Of a DNA stretch of 64,000 bases, positions 33,796 to 44,701 are shown one piece after another. The stretch's first letter is position 1. Each line of letters starts with the position of its first letter. The notes under the pieces are model-generated. The model worked only from the letters and a program-made list of their open reading frames with translations, was not told where the DNA came from and did no database searches. The position numbers were made by a program, and so were the translations under genes. The stretch lies in assembly GCA_041674385.1 (NCBI GenBank), contig JBAYVU010000012.1, forward strand, positions 1-64,000, read 5' to 3'. This stretch comes from JACRAR01 sp041674385 (GTDB lineage Bacteria > Pseudomonadota > Gammaproteobacteria > Burkholderiales > Rhodocyclaceae).

Positions 33796-34458
33796 ATGAC
33801 GACTCACCTCAAAATCGACTTTGTTTCCGACATATCCTGTCCCTGGTGCGCTATCGGCCTGAGCGCGCTGGAACTGGCGCTCGAACTCATGGGCGACGAT
33901 TACTCGGCCGATTTGCGCTTCCAGCCTTTTGAACTCAACCCCCACATGCCTCACGGCGGGCAGGACCTGGCCGAGCATATGACATCGAAGTATGGCTACA
34001 GCCCCGAGCAACAGGCGCAGATTTTCGAGTCCATCTGCCAAAGCGGCGCCGCGATGGGTTTCACCTTTCACACGGAGAAATGGAAACGCATCTACAACAC
34101 CTTCGATGCGCATCGCCTGCTGCATTGGGCGGGATTGTCCGACACCCGTCCGGCAGGACGTCAACCGGCGCTCAAAAAAGCCTTGCTGCAAGCCTACTTC
34201 ACCCACGGTGAATGCCCGGAATCCCATGAGGTGCTGTTGCGCCTGGCAGGCGAGTCGGGTTTGGACGTGGCGCGCGCAAAAGAAATCCTGATCGGCGACG
34301 AGTACGCGATCGAGGTGCGCGAAAAAGAACGTTTCTATATCGATGCTGGCATCCATTCGGTCCCCAGCTGCATCATCAATAACAAATACCTGATTTCGGG
34401 TGGGCAACCAGTCGAAGTCTTCGAACAGGCTCTGCGACAGATCGCTTCGGCGCAATAG
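33796..34458 (+). CDS. DsbA-fold oxidoreductase, FrnE-like
   Basis: 220 residues without a signal peptide: KIDFVSDISCPWCAIG carries the thioredoxin-like C15-P-W-C18 near the N-terminus, and GIHSVPSCIINNKYLISGGQP carries the cis-Pro region. The sequence matches the FrnE/polyketide-biosynthesis DsbA family of cytoplasmic disulfide oxidoreductases implicated in oxidative stress. Physiological partner unknown. Confidence 0.88.
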   Translation: MTTHLKIDFVSDISCPWCAIGLSALELALELMGDDYSADLRFQPFELNPHMPHGGQDLAEHMTSKYGYSPEQQAQIFESICQSGAAMGFTFHTEKWKRIYNTFDAHRLLHWAGLSDTRPAGRQPALKKALLQAYFTHGECPESHEVLLRLAGESGLDVARAKEILIGDEYAIEVREKERFYIDAGIHSVPSCIINNKYLISGGQPVEVFEQALRQIASAQ

Positions 34459-34551
34459 CAAGGTCCGCCCTGTCCTGCCGGGACGCATGAACCGGCAACC
34501 CTTTCCTCTCTGCCGGCAACCCAGGGAGGTTTCCCCAACCTTGTCCTTGCG

Positions 34552-35769
34552 GTGAAATACCACATGACCGTAGCCTCCTCCAGTTGGCAGGGCAGAATCG
34601 GGATGGCGAGCCGGTTCTTGTCTGTTGGCGGACATGTCATCCGGGAAATACTCCGGCCGTCAAAAGCGCGCCATGAATTCGACGTGCCACGCTCCCATCT
34701 GGAGATCACGCCGGCATGGCTGACCGCGGTCCTGTGCAAGGGAGTTCCCGGTGCCCGTGTCCTTGATTTCCAGGCAACCGGGGGAAGCGTCGGCACATCG
34801 ACGCGACAGAGCCTGAAACTTGACCTTAACGAGCCGGCCCGCCAAGGAGGAGTGCCCGCCGAGATATTCACCAAGTGTTCGAAAGACTTCAATCAGCGGG
34901 TGATGCTCGGCTTTTCCGGATTGATCGACGGCGAGATTGGTTTCTATCCCCAGATCCGTCCGCTGGTCGATATCGAGGCGCCAAAGGGTTACCACGCCTG
35001 CATCGACCGCGACTCCTGGCGCTCCATGGTCTTGATCGAGAACATCGTCGCTTCCAAGGGAGCGACATTCGTCTCGACCGGAACGAGAATATCGCGCACC
35101 CAGATGGAAAGCTTGCTGTCCAACATGGCCATCTGGCACGGCCATTTCTGGGACAGCCCGCAACTCAAAGACCGTTTGAGTTGGCTGCGAACTCCCGCCA
35201 TGTTCCTCGATACGATAAGGCCCTGCGGCTTCAAATATCTCGCGAAGCTCGGCATCGGCCGCGCGCAGGCAATGATCCCGCAGGCATTGTTGGCATGCAC
35301 TGATGCCCTGTGGAATGCGCTGGCCGCATCGTTCGAAATGAACCTGCGCGATCCCCGGACATTCCTGCACGGCGACCCGCACATTGGCCAGGCATATATG
35401 ACGAGTGAAGGCGGAATGGGATACACCGATTGGCAAATCGTCATGCAAGGGGGATGGGCCTTCGACTATGCCTATGCATTGGTTTCCGCGCTGACTGTCG
35501 AGGATCGGCGGCGATGGGAACGTGAGCTTTTGGGCTTTTATCTGGATCGGCTGCATGCGGCGGGCGGTCCGGCGCTATCGTTCGACGAGGCATGGTTGCG
35601 CTATCGGCAGAACACCATTTACCCATACTTTTGTTGGCTGATGACGCTGGCCGGCTCGGATGTCATGCTGCTTCCCGCGATGCAGCCAAAGACTGTTTCG
35701 CTCGACGTCGTCCAACGGACGGCGAACGCCATCTGCGATCTTGAGTCGTTGCGCGCGATCAATGGTTGA
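34552..35769 (+). CDS. Aminoglycoside-phosphotransferase-like kinase
   Basis: 405 residues with a protein-kinase-like fold: catalytic loop FLHGDPHIGQAYM (H273-G-D275) and the metal-binding YTDWQIVMQGGWAFDYAY segment about 17 residues later, as in EcKinase/APH proteins. The N-terminal lobe (GGSVGTSTRQSLKL) would hold the nucleotide loop. Substrate unknown; homologues are annotated as phosphotransferases acting on small hydroxylated molecules, not demonstrated drug resistance. The start is uncertain, with several Met codons in the first 20 residues. Confidence 0.7.
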   Translation: MKYHMTVASSSWQGRIGMASRFLSVGGHVIREILRPSKARHEFDVPRSHLEITPAWLTAVLCKGVPGARVLDFQATGGSVGTSTRQSLKLDLNEPARQGGVPAEIFTKCSKDFNQRVMLGFSGLIDGEIGFYPQIRPLVDIEAPKGYHACIDRDSWRSMVLIENIVASKGATFVSTGTRISRTQMESLLSNMAIWHGHFWDSPQLKDRLSWLRTPAMFLDTIRPCGFKYLAKLGIGRAQAMIPQALLACTDALWNALAASFEMNLRDPRTFLHGDPHIGQAYMTSEGGMGYTDWQIVMQGGWAFDYAYALVSALTVEDRRRWERELLGFYLDRLHAAGGPALSFDEAWLRYRQNTIYPYFCWLMTLAGSDVMLLPAMQPKTVSLDVVQRTANAICDLESLRAING

Positions 35770-35911
35770 ACGAAAGCCAAGCGAAGACTTTCGTTTATCG
35801 ACAACCGGACAAAGCCGACTGCGGCTACAATGCCTGGAGGCGCTTTCAAATGAACGAATGAACGGTTGAACTCCCCATCCTAGATTCAGTCCTATTTCGC
35901 AGGAGGTAATC

Positions 35912-36433
35912 ATGACTATTCAACTGAACGTTTCAAGCTTGAACCTGCAGGATGCACTCGACTTGGCCGTGCTGATCGAAAAGGAAGCGGAAGAGCGTTA
36001 CCTCCGGTTCGTGGCTCAGCTCGGAGAGCGGTACCGCGGCGATGCGGCGGATTTCTTCGCCATGATGGCTCGAAGCGAGCAACGTCATGGGACGGAGTTG
36101 GCAGAACGAAGACGTTCACTTTTTGGCAACGCGCCATCGCGAGTCACGACGGACATGATTGAGGATATCGAGGCCCCGGACATTGGAAAGCCAAGACCCT
36201 ACATGTCTCCGCGGCATGCCATGGAAGTTGCGATGGAATCCGAAATCAAGGCCCATGAGTTTTTCGATCAAGCGCTGCCGGCCATTCAGGACCAGGCCGT
36301 ACGAAAGCTTTTCGAGGAACTCAGGGATGAAGAGAGCAAGCATCAGAAGCTCTTGAGGGAGCAGATGGAGAAGTACCCCGCCACGCTGGAGCCAGACATG
36401 GACCCGGACGACGTCGACACCCCCGCGTTATAA
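35912..36433 (+). CDS. Ferritin-like diiron protein (rubrerythrin-type domain)
   Basis: 173 residues, all-helical. Likely iron ligands are E in LIEKEAEERY, ExxH in SEQRHGTEL, E in AMESEIKAHEF and ExxH in DEESKHQKLL, the four-helix ferritin-like pattern. No C-terminal rubredoxin Cys pair is present. AGGAGG stands 8 nt before the ATG. It may protect against peroxide or store iron; function inferred from the fold only. Confidence 0.8.
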   Translation: MTIQLNVSSLNLQDALDLAVLIEKEAEERYLRFVAQLGERYRGDAADFFAMMARSEQRHGTELAERRRSLFGNAPSRVTTDMIEDIEAPDIGKPRPYMSPRHAMEVAMESEIKAHEFFDQALPAIQDQAVRKLFEELRDEESKHQKLLREQMEKYPATLEPDMDPDDVDTPAL

Positions 36434-36460
36434 AGACGTCCGCCCTGGATCATCGACATC

Positions 36461-36486
36461 CTCGGCGCCCCAGGCAAGGCGCCGAG
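36461..36486 (+). terminator. Hairpin after the ferritin-like gene
   Basis: CTCGGCGCC (36461-36469) pairs perfectly with GGCGCCGAG (36478-36486), 28 nt after the stop. A second stem AGCCGGC/GCCGGCT (36530-36550) follows. Neither has a U-tract, so terminator function is tentative. Confidence 0.4.
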
Positions 36487-36569
36487 AGGAGGAGAAGGCT
36501 TCTGGATCGCCTGATGCAAAGTAAATATTAGCCGGCCGCTTTTGCCGGCTTGATTCGGTTCACCGCACC

Positions 36570-37922
36570 TTGCCCAACTCCCCTTCCCTCCTGCGCAACC
36601 TGTTCCACCTTGCCTGGCCGGTAATCATCGCGCAGCTGGCGGTGATGGCCAATGGCGTCATCGATACCGTCATGGCGGGACGGCTTTCCGCGGTCGATCT
36701 CGCGGCGGTGGGTATCGGCAACTCGATCTATATTACGGTTATCGTCAGCGTCATGGGGGTGCTGCTGGCGCTGACCCCAAGCATCGCCCATCTGTACGGC
36801 GCCGACCGCGACGCGGAGATCGGCGAAGAAGTGCGTCAGTCGGCGTGGTTGGCGCTATTGCTCAGCATCCTGGTGATTCTCCTGTTGCGCAATCCCGAGC
36901 CCTTCCTGGCGCTGTCGCGCCTCACGCCCGAAGTGGAGATCAAGGTACGCGCCTACCTGAACGCGTTATCTTGGAGCGTAGCGCCCGCGCTGCTGTTTCG
37001 CGTCTTCTACGGATTTTCCAGCGGCATCGGCAAGCCGCGACCGATCATGGTGTTCAACCTGATCGGGGTGGCGCTCAAGGTTCCTTTGAACCTGGTGTTC
37101 GTCTACGGCAGCTTTGGGCTGCCGGCGCTGGGCGGGCCGGGTTGTGCCGTGGCCACGGCCATCCTCAGCTGGCTCACTTGCCTGCTGGCGTGGACCTGGT
37201 GCGCGCGTACCGAGGAGTACCGGCTCTATCGGATTTTCGCCGGCTGGAGCCTGCCACGGCAGGCGGAACTCGTCGGCTTGCTGAAGCTGGGCCTGCCGAT
37301 CGGCGTCACCTACTTCGTCGATGTCACCGCCTTCACCTTCATGGCCTTGTTCATCGCCCGGCTCGGTCCGGCAACTTCGGCCGCGCACCAGATCGCGGCC
37401 AACCTGGCCGCGCTGGTGTTCATGCTGCCGCTGTCGTTGGGCAATGCCGCCAGCGTGCTGGCCGGCCAGGCACTCGGCGCCGGCGATGCGCAGCGCGCCA
37501 GACACGCCGGCCTCGTGAGCATCGCGACCGGCCTGGCATGCGGTGCGCTATCCAGCCTGGTGCTGTGGTTCGGCGCCGGCACCATTGCCGGCTTCTACAC
37601 CAGCCAGGCCGAGGTGCGGCAAACGGCGACGCTGCTGATCGGCTACGTGGCCGTGTATCACCTGTTCGATGCGCTGCAAGCGGTGGTGATGAACTTGCTG
37701 CGCGGCTACAAGAAAACCACGGTGCCGATGATAATTTATGCCGTGGCGCTGTGGGGTGTCGGCCTTAGCGGCGGCTACACGCTTGGCCTGACCGACTGGA
37801 TCGCCGCACCGAGGGGTGCCCCGGGCTTCTGGCTCGCCGCGATACTCAGCCTGATGTTGGGCGGCGGGATGGTAACGGCATATTTCCTGCGCGTATCCCG
37901 AAGTCATCAAACCCAGCGTTGA
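36570..37922 (+). CDS. MATE-family multidrug efflux transporter (NorM-like)
   Basis: 450 residues, twelve predicted helices, opening with LFHLAWPVIIAQLAVMANGVIDTVMAGRLS, the classic MATE helix 1; the second half repeats it with LLKLGLPIGVTYFVDVTAFTFMALFIARLG. It exports cationic drugs or metabolites by Na+ or H+ antiport. Start is a TTG at 36570 without a strong Shine-Dalgarno; the 3' end overlaps the convergent cupin gene by 16 bp. Confidence 0.92.
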   Translation: MPNSPSLLRNLFHLAWPVIIAQLAVMANGVIDTVMAGRLSAVDLAAVGIGNSIYITVIVSVMGVLLALTPSIAHLYGADRDAEIGEEVRQSAWLALLLSILVILLLRNPEPFLALSRLTPEVEIKVRAYLNALSWSVAPALLFRVFYGFSSGIGKPRPIMVFNLIGVALKVPLNLVFVYGSFGLPALGGPGCAVATAILSWLTCLLAWTWCARTEEYRLYRIFAGWSLPRQAELVGLLKLGLPIGVTYFVDVTAFTFMALFIARLGPATSAAHQIAANLAALVFMLPLSLGNAASVLAGQALGAGDAQRARHAGLVSIATGLACGALSSLVLWFGAGTIAGFYTSQAEVRQTATLLIGYVAVYHLFDALQAVVMNLLRGYKKTTVPMIIYAVALWGVGLSGGYTLGLTDWIAAPRGAPGFWLAAILSLMLGGGMVTAYFLRVSRSHQTQR

Positions 37923-38377
37923 CCCACCGCCGCTGTCGCATACCAGGCCATCAGGGAGCGACTGGCTTCAGTATCGGCGGCCGGCGACCAGGACGCGAAG
38001 TCCTCCTCCTTGAAGGGGACATAGGGTCCGTGCTTGACTTCGAAGATCACCCCGCCGGGATCGAGCGAGAGCACCGCATGCGAACAGGCGATGGGCGTTT
38101 CGACGACAACAGCATCCTCGCCGAGCACCGTCCGGTCGATCACGACGCCGTCGGCATCGAAGTTCAGCACCACGAAACGGCCGCACAAGGCCGTCAACAT
38201 TTCCCAGGTTCGGCTATGCTGGTGAGGACGGATATAGGTATCCGGTTCCATCGCTATCGCCAGCCTTTGAATCGGGTCGGACAGTTCGGCGTGCAGGTTG
38301 TGGTTCATGCGCTGGCGCGGCGAGGTGCGGGCCTGCTGGCTAAGGCCGGCGAGTTGTGCGTGGCTGATTTGCTTCAC
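37907..38377 (-). CDS. WbuC-family cupin metalloprotein
   Basis: 156 residues if started at the GTG at 38377 (VKQISHAQLAGLSQQARTSP). RQRMNHNLHAEL and the cupin motif YIRPHQHSRTWEMLTALCGRFVVLNFD match the WbuC family, often found in O-antigen or exopolysaccharide gene sets. The frame remains open upstream to 38614, but homology begins about the GTG. No polysaccharide cluster lies nearby, so its role is unclear. Confidence 0.8.
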   Translation of the reverse strand: MKQISHAQLAGLSQQARTSPRQRMNHNLHAELSDPIQRLAIAMEPDTYIRPHQHSRTWEMLTALCGRFVVLNFDADGVVIDRTVLGEDAVVVETPIACSHAVLSLDPGGVIFEVKHGPYVPFKEEDFASWSPAADTEASRSLMAWYATAAVGQRWV

Positions 38378-38486
38378 AATGGGGAGGCCGTCGAAAGAGG
38401 AAAAGCAGTATAGCAAGGCGATGCTTGAACTCTCCAGGGTATTATTTATCCAATTGGAACAATGCAGCCGACCCAAGGAGAATGTC

Positions 38487-38882
38487 ATGTTCGAGCCGAT
38501 TTCCATACCTTTCGGGGCCAAAATGCTTTTCAACACCATCGAGATCAAGCCTGGCGTCGGGCTTGATGAAGTCGAACTGGCGCTTGGCGAGATGTGCAAT
38601 GTCGTGAAGAACACCTATGGCGGCGACAAAGGCGGCTTCATCGCCGGACAGGTTTTCAAGTTCGGCGGATTCGTCTCCGCGGAAGGCTCTTTAAACGCCT
38701 CCGGAGCCGCCGGCGATCATCTTGCCATCGTGACTTACTGGCGCTCATTCGAGGAGCATGAAAGATCACATGCCGACGAGATATTTAAGGCCAAGTTTTC
38801 GGCCTTGGCCGAAATGTGTTCTGACAGCAAGGAACTCGGCTACGAAATGCTCTGGCAGGGCGAGCCGGAGAGCGTAGCGTAA
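38487..38882 (+). CDS. Conserved protein, possible dimeric alpha-beta barrel
   Basis: 131 residues from ATG 38487 with AAGGAG 7 nt upstream; the longer frame from 38298 overlaps the divergent cupin gene and is rejected. MFEPISIPFGAKMLFNTIEIK then a C-terminal half DHLAIVTYWRSFEEHERSHADEIFKAKF resembling the antibiotic-biosynthesis-monooxygenase (ABM)/EthD fold. I do not recognise a named family; a heme- or quinone-related role would be guesswork. Confidence 0.7.
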   Translation: MFEPISIPFGAKMLFNTIEIKPGVGLDEVELALGEMCNVVKNTYGGDKGGFIAGQVFKFGGFVSAEGSLNASGAAGDHLAIVTYWRSFEEHERSHADEIFKAKFSALAEMCSDSKELGYEMLWQGEPESVA

Positions 38883-38910
38883 TTAACCCCAGGCCGCGCC
38901 GGACAATCGG

Positions 38911-38935
38911 TTTTCTCCTCGGCGAGAGGAGAAAA
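38911..38935. repeat. Perfect 10-bp inverted repeat hairpin
   Basis: TTTTCTCCTC (38911-38920), 5-nt loop, GAGGAGAAAA (38926-38935), 29 bp after the previous stop and about 100 bp before the ybiT start. The polarity (U's on the 5' arm) does not give a standard terminator in either direction. Confidence 0.5.
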
Positions 38936-39039
38936 CGGTTAGAATGACGCCCCCATGAAGGTATCGGACGGCCTCGACGCCGTTGTTCCTCCGTGCCTTT
39001 GCAGTCTCTTCGCATTCATCTGAAACAGGATCCCCCGCC

Positions 39040-40656
39040 TTGCTCGTCGCTTCCAACATTACCGTCCAGTTCGGGGCCAAGCCCCTGTTCGAAAATATTT
39101 CCCTCAAGTTCGGCGAGGGCAACCGCTACGGTCTGATCGGCGCCAACGGCTCCGGCAAGACCACTTTCATGCGCGTCCTGGCCGGCATCCTGGAGCCGTC
39201 CGCCGGCAATGTCTCGCTCGATGCCCACGAGCGCATGTCCTTCCTCCGGCAGGATCAGTTCGCCTACGAGGATCTGCGCGTGCTCGACGTGGTGCTGATG
39301 GGCCACGAACAGATGTGGACCTGCATGCTGGAGAAGGACGCGATCTACGCCAACCCCGAGGCGACCGATGAGGAGTATCTGCATGCCTCGGAACTGGAAT
39401 CGAAGTTTGCCGAGTTCGGCGGCTACACCGCCGAAGCGCGCGCCGGTGAGCTGCTGCACGGCGTCGGCATCCCCACGGAACAGCACAACGGCCCGATGTC
39501 CGCCGTAGCGCCGGGCTGGAAGCTGCGCGTGCTGCTGGCGCAGGCGCTGTTCGCCGACCCGGACATCCTGCTGCTCGACGAGCCGACCAACAACCTCGAC
39601 ATCAATACCATCCGCTGGCTCGAAGATGTGCTCAACCAGCGCGACAGCACCATGATCATCATTTCCCACGACCGCCATTTCCTCAACCAGGTGTGCACCC
39701 ACATGGCGGACCTGGACTACGGCACGCTCAAGGTCTACCCCGGCAACTATGACGATTACATGGAAGCCTCGACGCAGGCGCGCGCACGCCAGCAGGCGGC
39801 CAACGCCAAGGCCAAGGAGCGCGTCAGCGAATTGCAGGAGTTCGTGCGCCGCTTCTCGGCCAACAAGTCGAAGGCGCGCCAAGCCACATCGCGCGCCAAG
39901 CTCATCGAGAAGATCAAGGTCGAGGATCTCAAGCCCAGCTCGCGCCAGTACCCGTGGATCCGCTTCGAAGTGGACGACAAGGAGAAGCTGCATCGCCATG
40001 CGGTGGAGATCGAGAACCTGCGCCACGGCTACGACCGCACGCTGTTCCAGAATTTCAGCACTTTCATCGAGGCCGGCGAGAAGGTCGCCATCATCGGCGA
40101 GAACGGCGTCGGCAAAACCACGCTGCTGCGCTGCCTGGCCGGCGCAGCGTCGAATTGTCCGGGCGGTCTGACGCCGCAGGGCGGTACCGTCAAGTGGGCG
40201 GAGAAGGCCCGCCCGGGCTATTTTGCCCAGGACCACAGCGAAGAATTCGCCAGCGACGTGTCGCTGTTCGACTGGGTGCAACGTTGGACGCGCGAAGGCG
40301 ACGATGAGCAGATCGTGAGAAGCACCTTGGGACGGCTGCTGTTCTCCGGCGACGACGCCAAGAAATCGGTCAAGGTCATCTCCGGCGGCGAGCAGGGCCG
40401 CATGATCTTCGGTAAACTCATCCTGATGAAGCCGAACGTGCTGCTGATGGACGAACCGACCAACCACCTCGACATGGAGTCGATCGAGTCGCTCAACACC
40501 GCCCTCGACAAGTACCCCGGCACGCTGGTGTTCGTCTCGCACGACCGCGAGTTCGTCTCCTCGATCGCCACGCGGATTTTCGAGATCAAGGACGGCGACA
40601 TCATCGACTACAAGGGCAACTACGAGGATTATCTGGCGAGCCAGGGGATCGAGTGA
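39040..40656 (+). CDS. ybiT: ABC-F ribosome-associated ATPase, YbiT-type
   Basis: 538 residues from a TTG start (LVASNITVQFGAKPLFENISLKFGEGNRYGL). Two ATPase domains: Walker A GANGSGKTT and GENGVGKTT, Walker B LLLDEPTNNLDINTIRW and LLMDEPTNHLDMESIES, and the P-site-tRNA interaction linker between them (residues about 250-300, rich in Lys/Arg). The sequence follows E. coli YbiT throughout. ABC-F factors modulate translating ribosomes; no membrane segments. The stop overlaps the acyltransferase start by 4 nt. Confidence 0.92.
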   Translation: MLVASNITVQFGAKPLFENISLKFGEGNRYGLIGANGSGKTTFMRVLAGILEPSAGNVSLDAHERMSFLRQDQFAYEDLRVLDVVLMGHEQMWTCMLEKDAIYANPEATDEEYLHASELESKFAEFGGYTAEARAGELLHGVGIPTEQHNGPMSAVAPGWKLRVLLAQALFADPDILLLDEPTNNLDINTIRWLEDVLNQRDSTMIIISHDRHFLNQVCTHMADLDYGTLKVYPGNYDDYMEASTQARARQQAANAKAKERVSELQEFVRRFSANKSKARQATSRAKLIEKIKVEDLKPSSRQYPWIRFEVDDKEKLHRHAVEIENLRHGYDRTLFQNFSTFIEAGEKVAIIGENGVGKTTLLRCLAGAASNCPGGLTPQGGTVKWAEKARPGYFAQDHSEEFASDVSLFDWVQRWTREGDDEQIVRSTLGRLLFSGDDAKKSVKVISGGEQGRMIFGKLILMKPNVLLMDEPTNHLDMESIESLNTALDKYPGTLVFVSHDREFVSSIATRIFEIKDGDIIDYKGNYEDYLASQGIE

Positions 40657-41228
40657 GCGCAATCGCACGCTGGCTGCTGCACCTGTTCGGATGGAAGGTA
40701 GTCTTCATTCCGCCGCAACCGCCCAAAGCGGTCGTCATCGTTTATCCTCATACCTCGAACTGGGATTTCGTCGTCGGCATCCTCGCGCGCTGGGCAATTG
40801 CATTGCCGATACGCTTTGCCGCCAAGGACACCCTGTTCCGCCGGCCTTTCGGCGCGGTGTTCCAATGGCTCGGCGGCATTCCGGTCGACCGCAGCAAACG
40901 CACCGGGTTCATCACCCGGATGCTGGCGGAGTTCGAGTGCAGTGAAAATTTTTATTTGGCCATCACCCCGGAAGGTACGCGCCGTGCCACCGCCGGGCTG
41001 AAGAGCGGCTTCTACCGCCTGGCGCTGGCGGCACGGGTACCGCTGGGCTGCGCCTTCATCGACTATGCCCGTCGCGAGGTCGGCATACTCGATTACTTGG
41101 CGTTGAGCGGCGACGAAGCCGCGGACCTGGCATGCATTGCCAAAATCTATGCCGGTCGCCGCGGCAAGCATCCGGCGCAGGAAGGGCCTATCGTCTTTGT
41201 CGGCAACTCCGCCCAAGGCCACGGGTGA
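40653..41228 (+). CDS. 1-acylglycerol-3-phosphate acyltransferase-like protein
   Basis: 191 residues from a GTG start overlapping ybiT (GTGA). Acyltransferase motifs: H33-T-S-N-W-D38 (HX4D) and TPEGTRR (EGTR) near residue 110, with GGIPVDRS between. It belongs to the PlsC-like superfamily that acylates lysophosphatidic acid or other lipids at the membrane. Short for PlsC, so an ortholog call is not made. Confidence 0.85.
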   Translation: MSAIARWLLHLFGWKVVFIPPQPPKAVVIVYPHTSNWDFVVGILARWAIALPIRFAAKDTLFRRPFGAVFQWLGGIPVDRSKRTGFITRMLAEFECSENFYLAITPEGTRRATAGLKSGFYRLALAARVPLGCAFIDYARREVGILDYLALSGDEAADLACIAKIYAGRRGKHPAQEGPIVFVGNSAQGHG

Positions 41229-41321
41229 CGTGACATTGTCTTCGAAACATGGCGAATGTGCGCTTGCTGCGGGTACTGCGGTATGATTTACACTTGCGCT
41301 AGCATAACTCTGGAAAAATAA

Positions 41322-42548
41322 TTGGATCCCCGTATTTTTCAGTTCGAAGTCGCTGCGGACGGCCAGGCCCGTCCCGGCTTCGGCATCATCGCAGCCTATG
41401 TTCCCGCCGAGTTCGACTGGCCGGCGGTCATGGCGCTGGCCTGCGATCCCTGCCATGACCCCGGCCGTCCAATCAAGGAAATGGTGCCGGCAGCAATCAA
41501 TTACCTGCTAGGCAACATCGAAACCTCGCCGGATGCCCTGTGCTGGACCGTGATCGACGGGGTGGGCCGCTTCACCAGCGCGCTGCCGAAATGGACCGGC
41601 AAGGAGGGAGTAAGCCTGCCCGACGTGGTGTACCAGCGTTTTCTCACAGGAATCGGGGTCGAGGCCTTCCTCAAGGAAACCGGTGCGGCCGGCGAAGTGG
41701 CGCTGGAAATGCTTTCCGCGGCAAGCGAGATGCCCATCACGGAGGAAGAAACGCCTTCCATGCAGGATTTCCTGGATGCCATCGAATCCCACAGCAATCT
41801 GCCGGTACCCAGCACCTTGTTTCACATGGTCGAAGATGCCGTGAGCAAGGACGACATCCGGAAAGTGGCCTCCGTGTTGCAGTCCGATCCGGTGATTTCC
41901 CTGTCGCTGATCAATTACGCGAATGCCGCCAGGTTCATCGGCGCCGAAAAGACGGCCTCGGTGCAGCAGGCGGTGGTGCGCCTGGGAATGGACTTTGTGC
42001 AGCGGGTGGTATTCGTTGCCACGATGATGATGCGCTATCAGAAAGGGCGTTGCGCCGCATTCAACTACCAGGCCTACTGGATGAACGCGCTGGCCACCGG
42101 CGCCGCCATGCGCGCCCTGCTGCCCGACTACGGAATCCCCGAATCCATGGCCGACGACGCCCATGCCACCGGGCTGGTGGCGAGCATTGGCTGGCTGGCC
42201 GTCGCGGAAACCTTTCCGGCGCTGATGACCAATTATCTGCAACGCTGTCGCGGCAAGGATCCGCTCCCCAAGATTCGCTTGCAGAACGACATCTTTCCCT
42301 GCCCGATCCGCCTGGTCTCGGAACGCTATCTGCAGCGCTTCTCTTTTCCGGACGTAGTGCACTCCACCGTGGCCGGCAGAAGCGAGGATAGCCACAACCT
42401 CGGCGAATGCCTGGCCCGCGCCACGCGCATCGCACAGAATCTGGCCCCGCTGAACTTCCTGGCGGTACTCCCGATGACCCAGGTACCATCAGCCTGCCGG
42501 GCGGAGTGGGAGCGCTGGCAAAGCCTTTTCAAGAGCGGGAAACGCTGA
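41322..42548 (+). CDS. HDOD-domain protein
   Basis: 408 residues from a TTG start. The HDOD domain spans about 160-360 and begins NLPVPSTLFHMVEDAVSKDDIRKVASVLQSDPVISLSLINYANAARF; the catalytic HD residues of HD-GYP proteins are absent, as is usual. The N-terminal 150 residues have no domain I recognise. HDOD proteins act in signalling in motility, DNA uptake or stress. Confidence 0.85.
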   Translation: MDPRIFQFEVAADGQARPGFGIIAAYVPAEFDWPAVMALACDPCHDPGRPIKEMVPAAINYLLGNIETSPDALCWTVIDGVGRFTSALPKWTGKEGVSLPDVVYQRFLTGIGVEAFLKETGAAGEVALEMLSAASEMPITEEETPSMQDFLDAIESHSNLPVPSTLFHMVEDAVSKDDIRKVASVLQSDPVISLSLINYANAARFIGAEKTASVQQAVVRLGMDFVQRVVFVATMMMRYQKGRCAAFNYQAYWMNALATGAAMRALLPDYGIPESMADDAHATGLVASIGWLAVAETFPALMTNYLQRCRGKDPLPKIRLQNDIFPCPIRLVSERYLQRFSFPDVVHSTVAGRSEDSHNLGECLARATRIAQNLAPLNFLAVLPMTQVPSACRAEWERWQSLFKSGKR

Positions 42549-42557
42549 TCCAGAATA

Positions 42558-42624
42558 CGCCTTCGGCACTGCCCGCAGCACACTGCAAAAATCCTGGCGG
42601 GTTGGCTCCGCAGCACCGAAGGCG
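42558..42624. repeat. Long-range 9-bp inverted repeat between HDOD and yheS genes
   Basis: CGCCTTCGG (42558-42566) and CCGAAGGCG (42616-42624) are perfectly complementary and enclose 49 nt of GC-rich sequence, starting 10 nt after the HDOD stop. It may form an extended imperfect hairpin acting as a transcript end. Confidence 0.35.
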
Positions 42625-42698
42625 AATACCAACCCCGCAACCCCGCGACACTCTTCTGCACTTTCCCATTTTGAATATTCTCCCCGCCTGATCCTGCC

Positions 42699-44630
<1,932 letters not shown>

Positions 44631-44701
44631 TTTGTCCCCCAAGCGGACTGCCTGCGGGGCGTCGTTCCCTCTTTCGTGGGAGTTCGTGGGAATGACGGAG
44701 G

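Noticed and set aside
34552..35769. Aminoglycoside resistance gene
   Set aside because: The fold motifs match the kinase superfamily, but nothing links it to known resistance enzymes or mobile elements.
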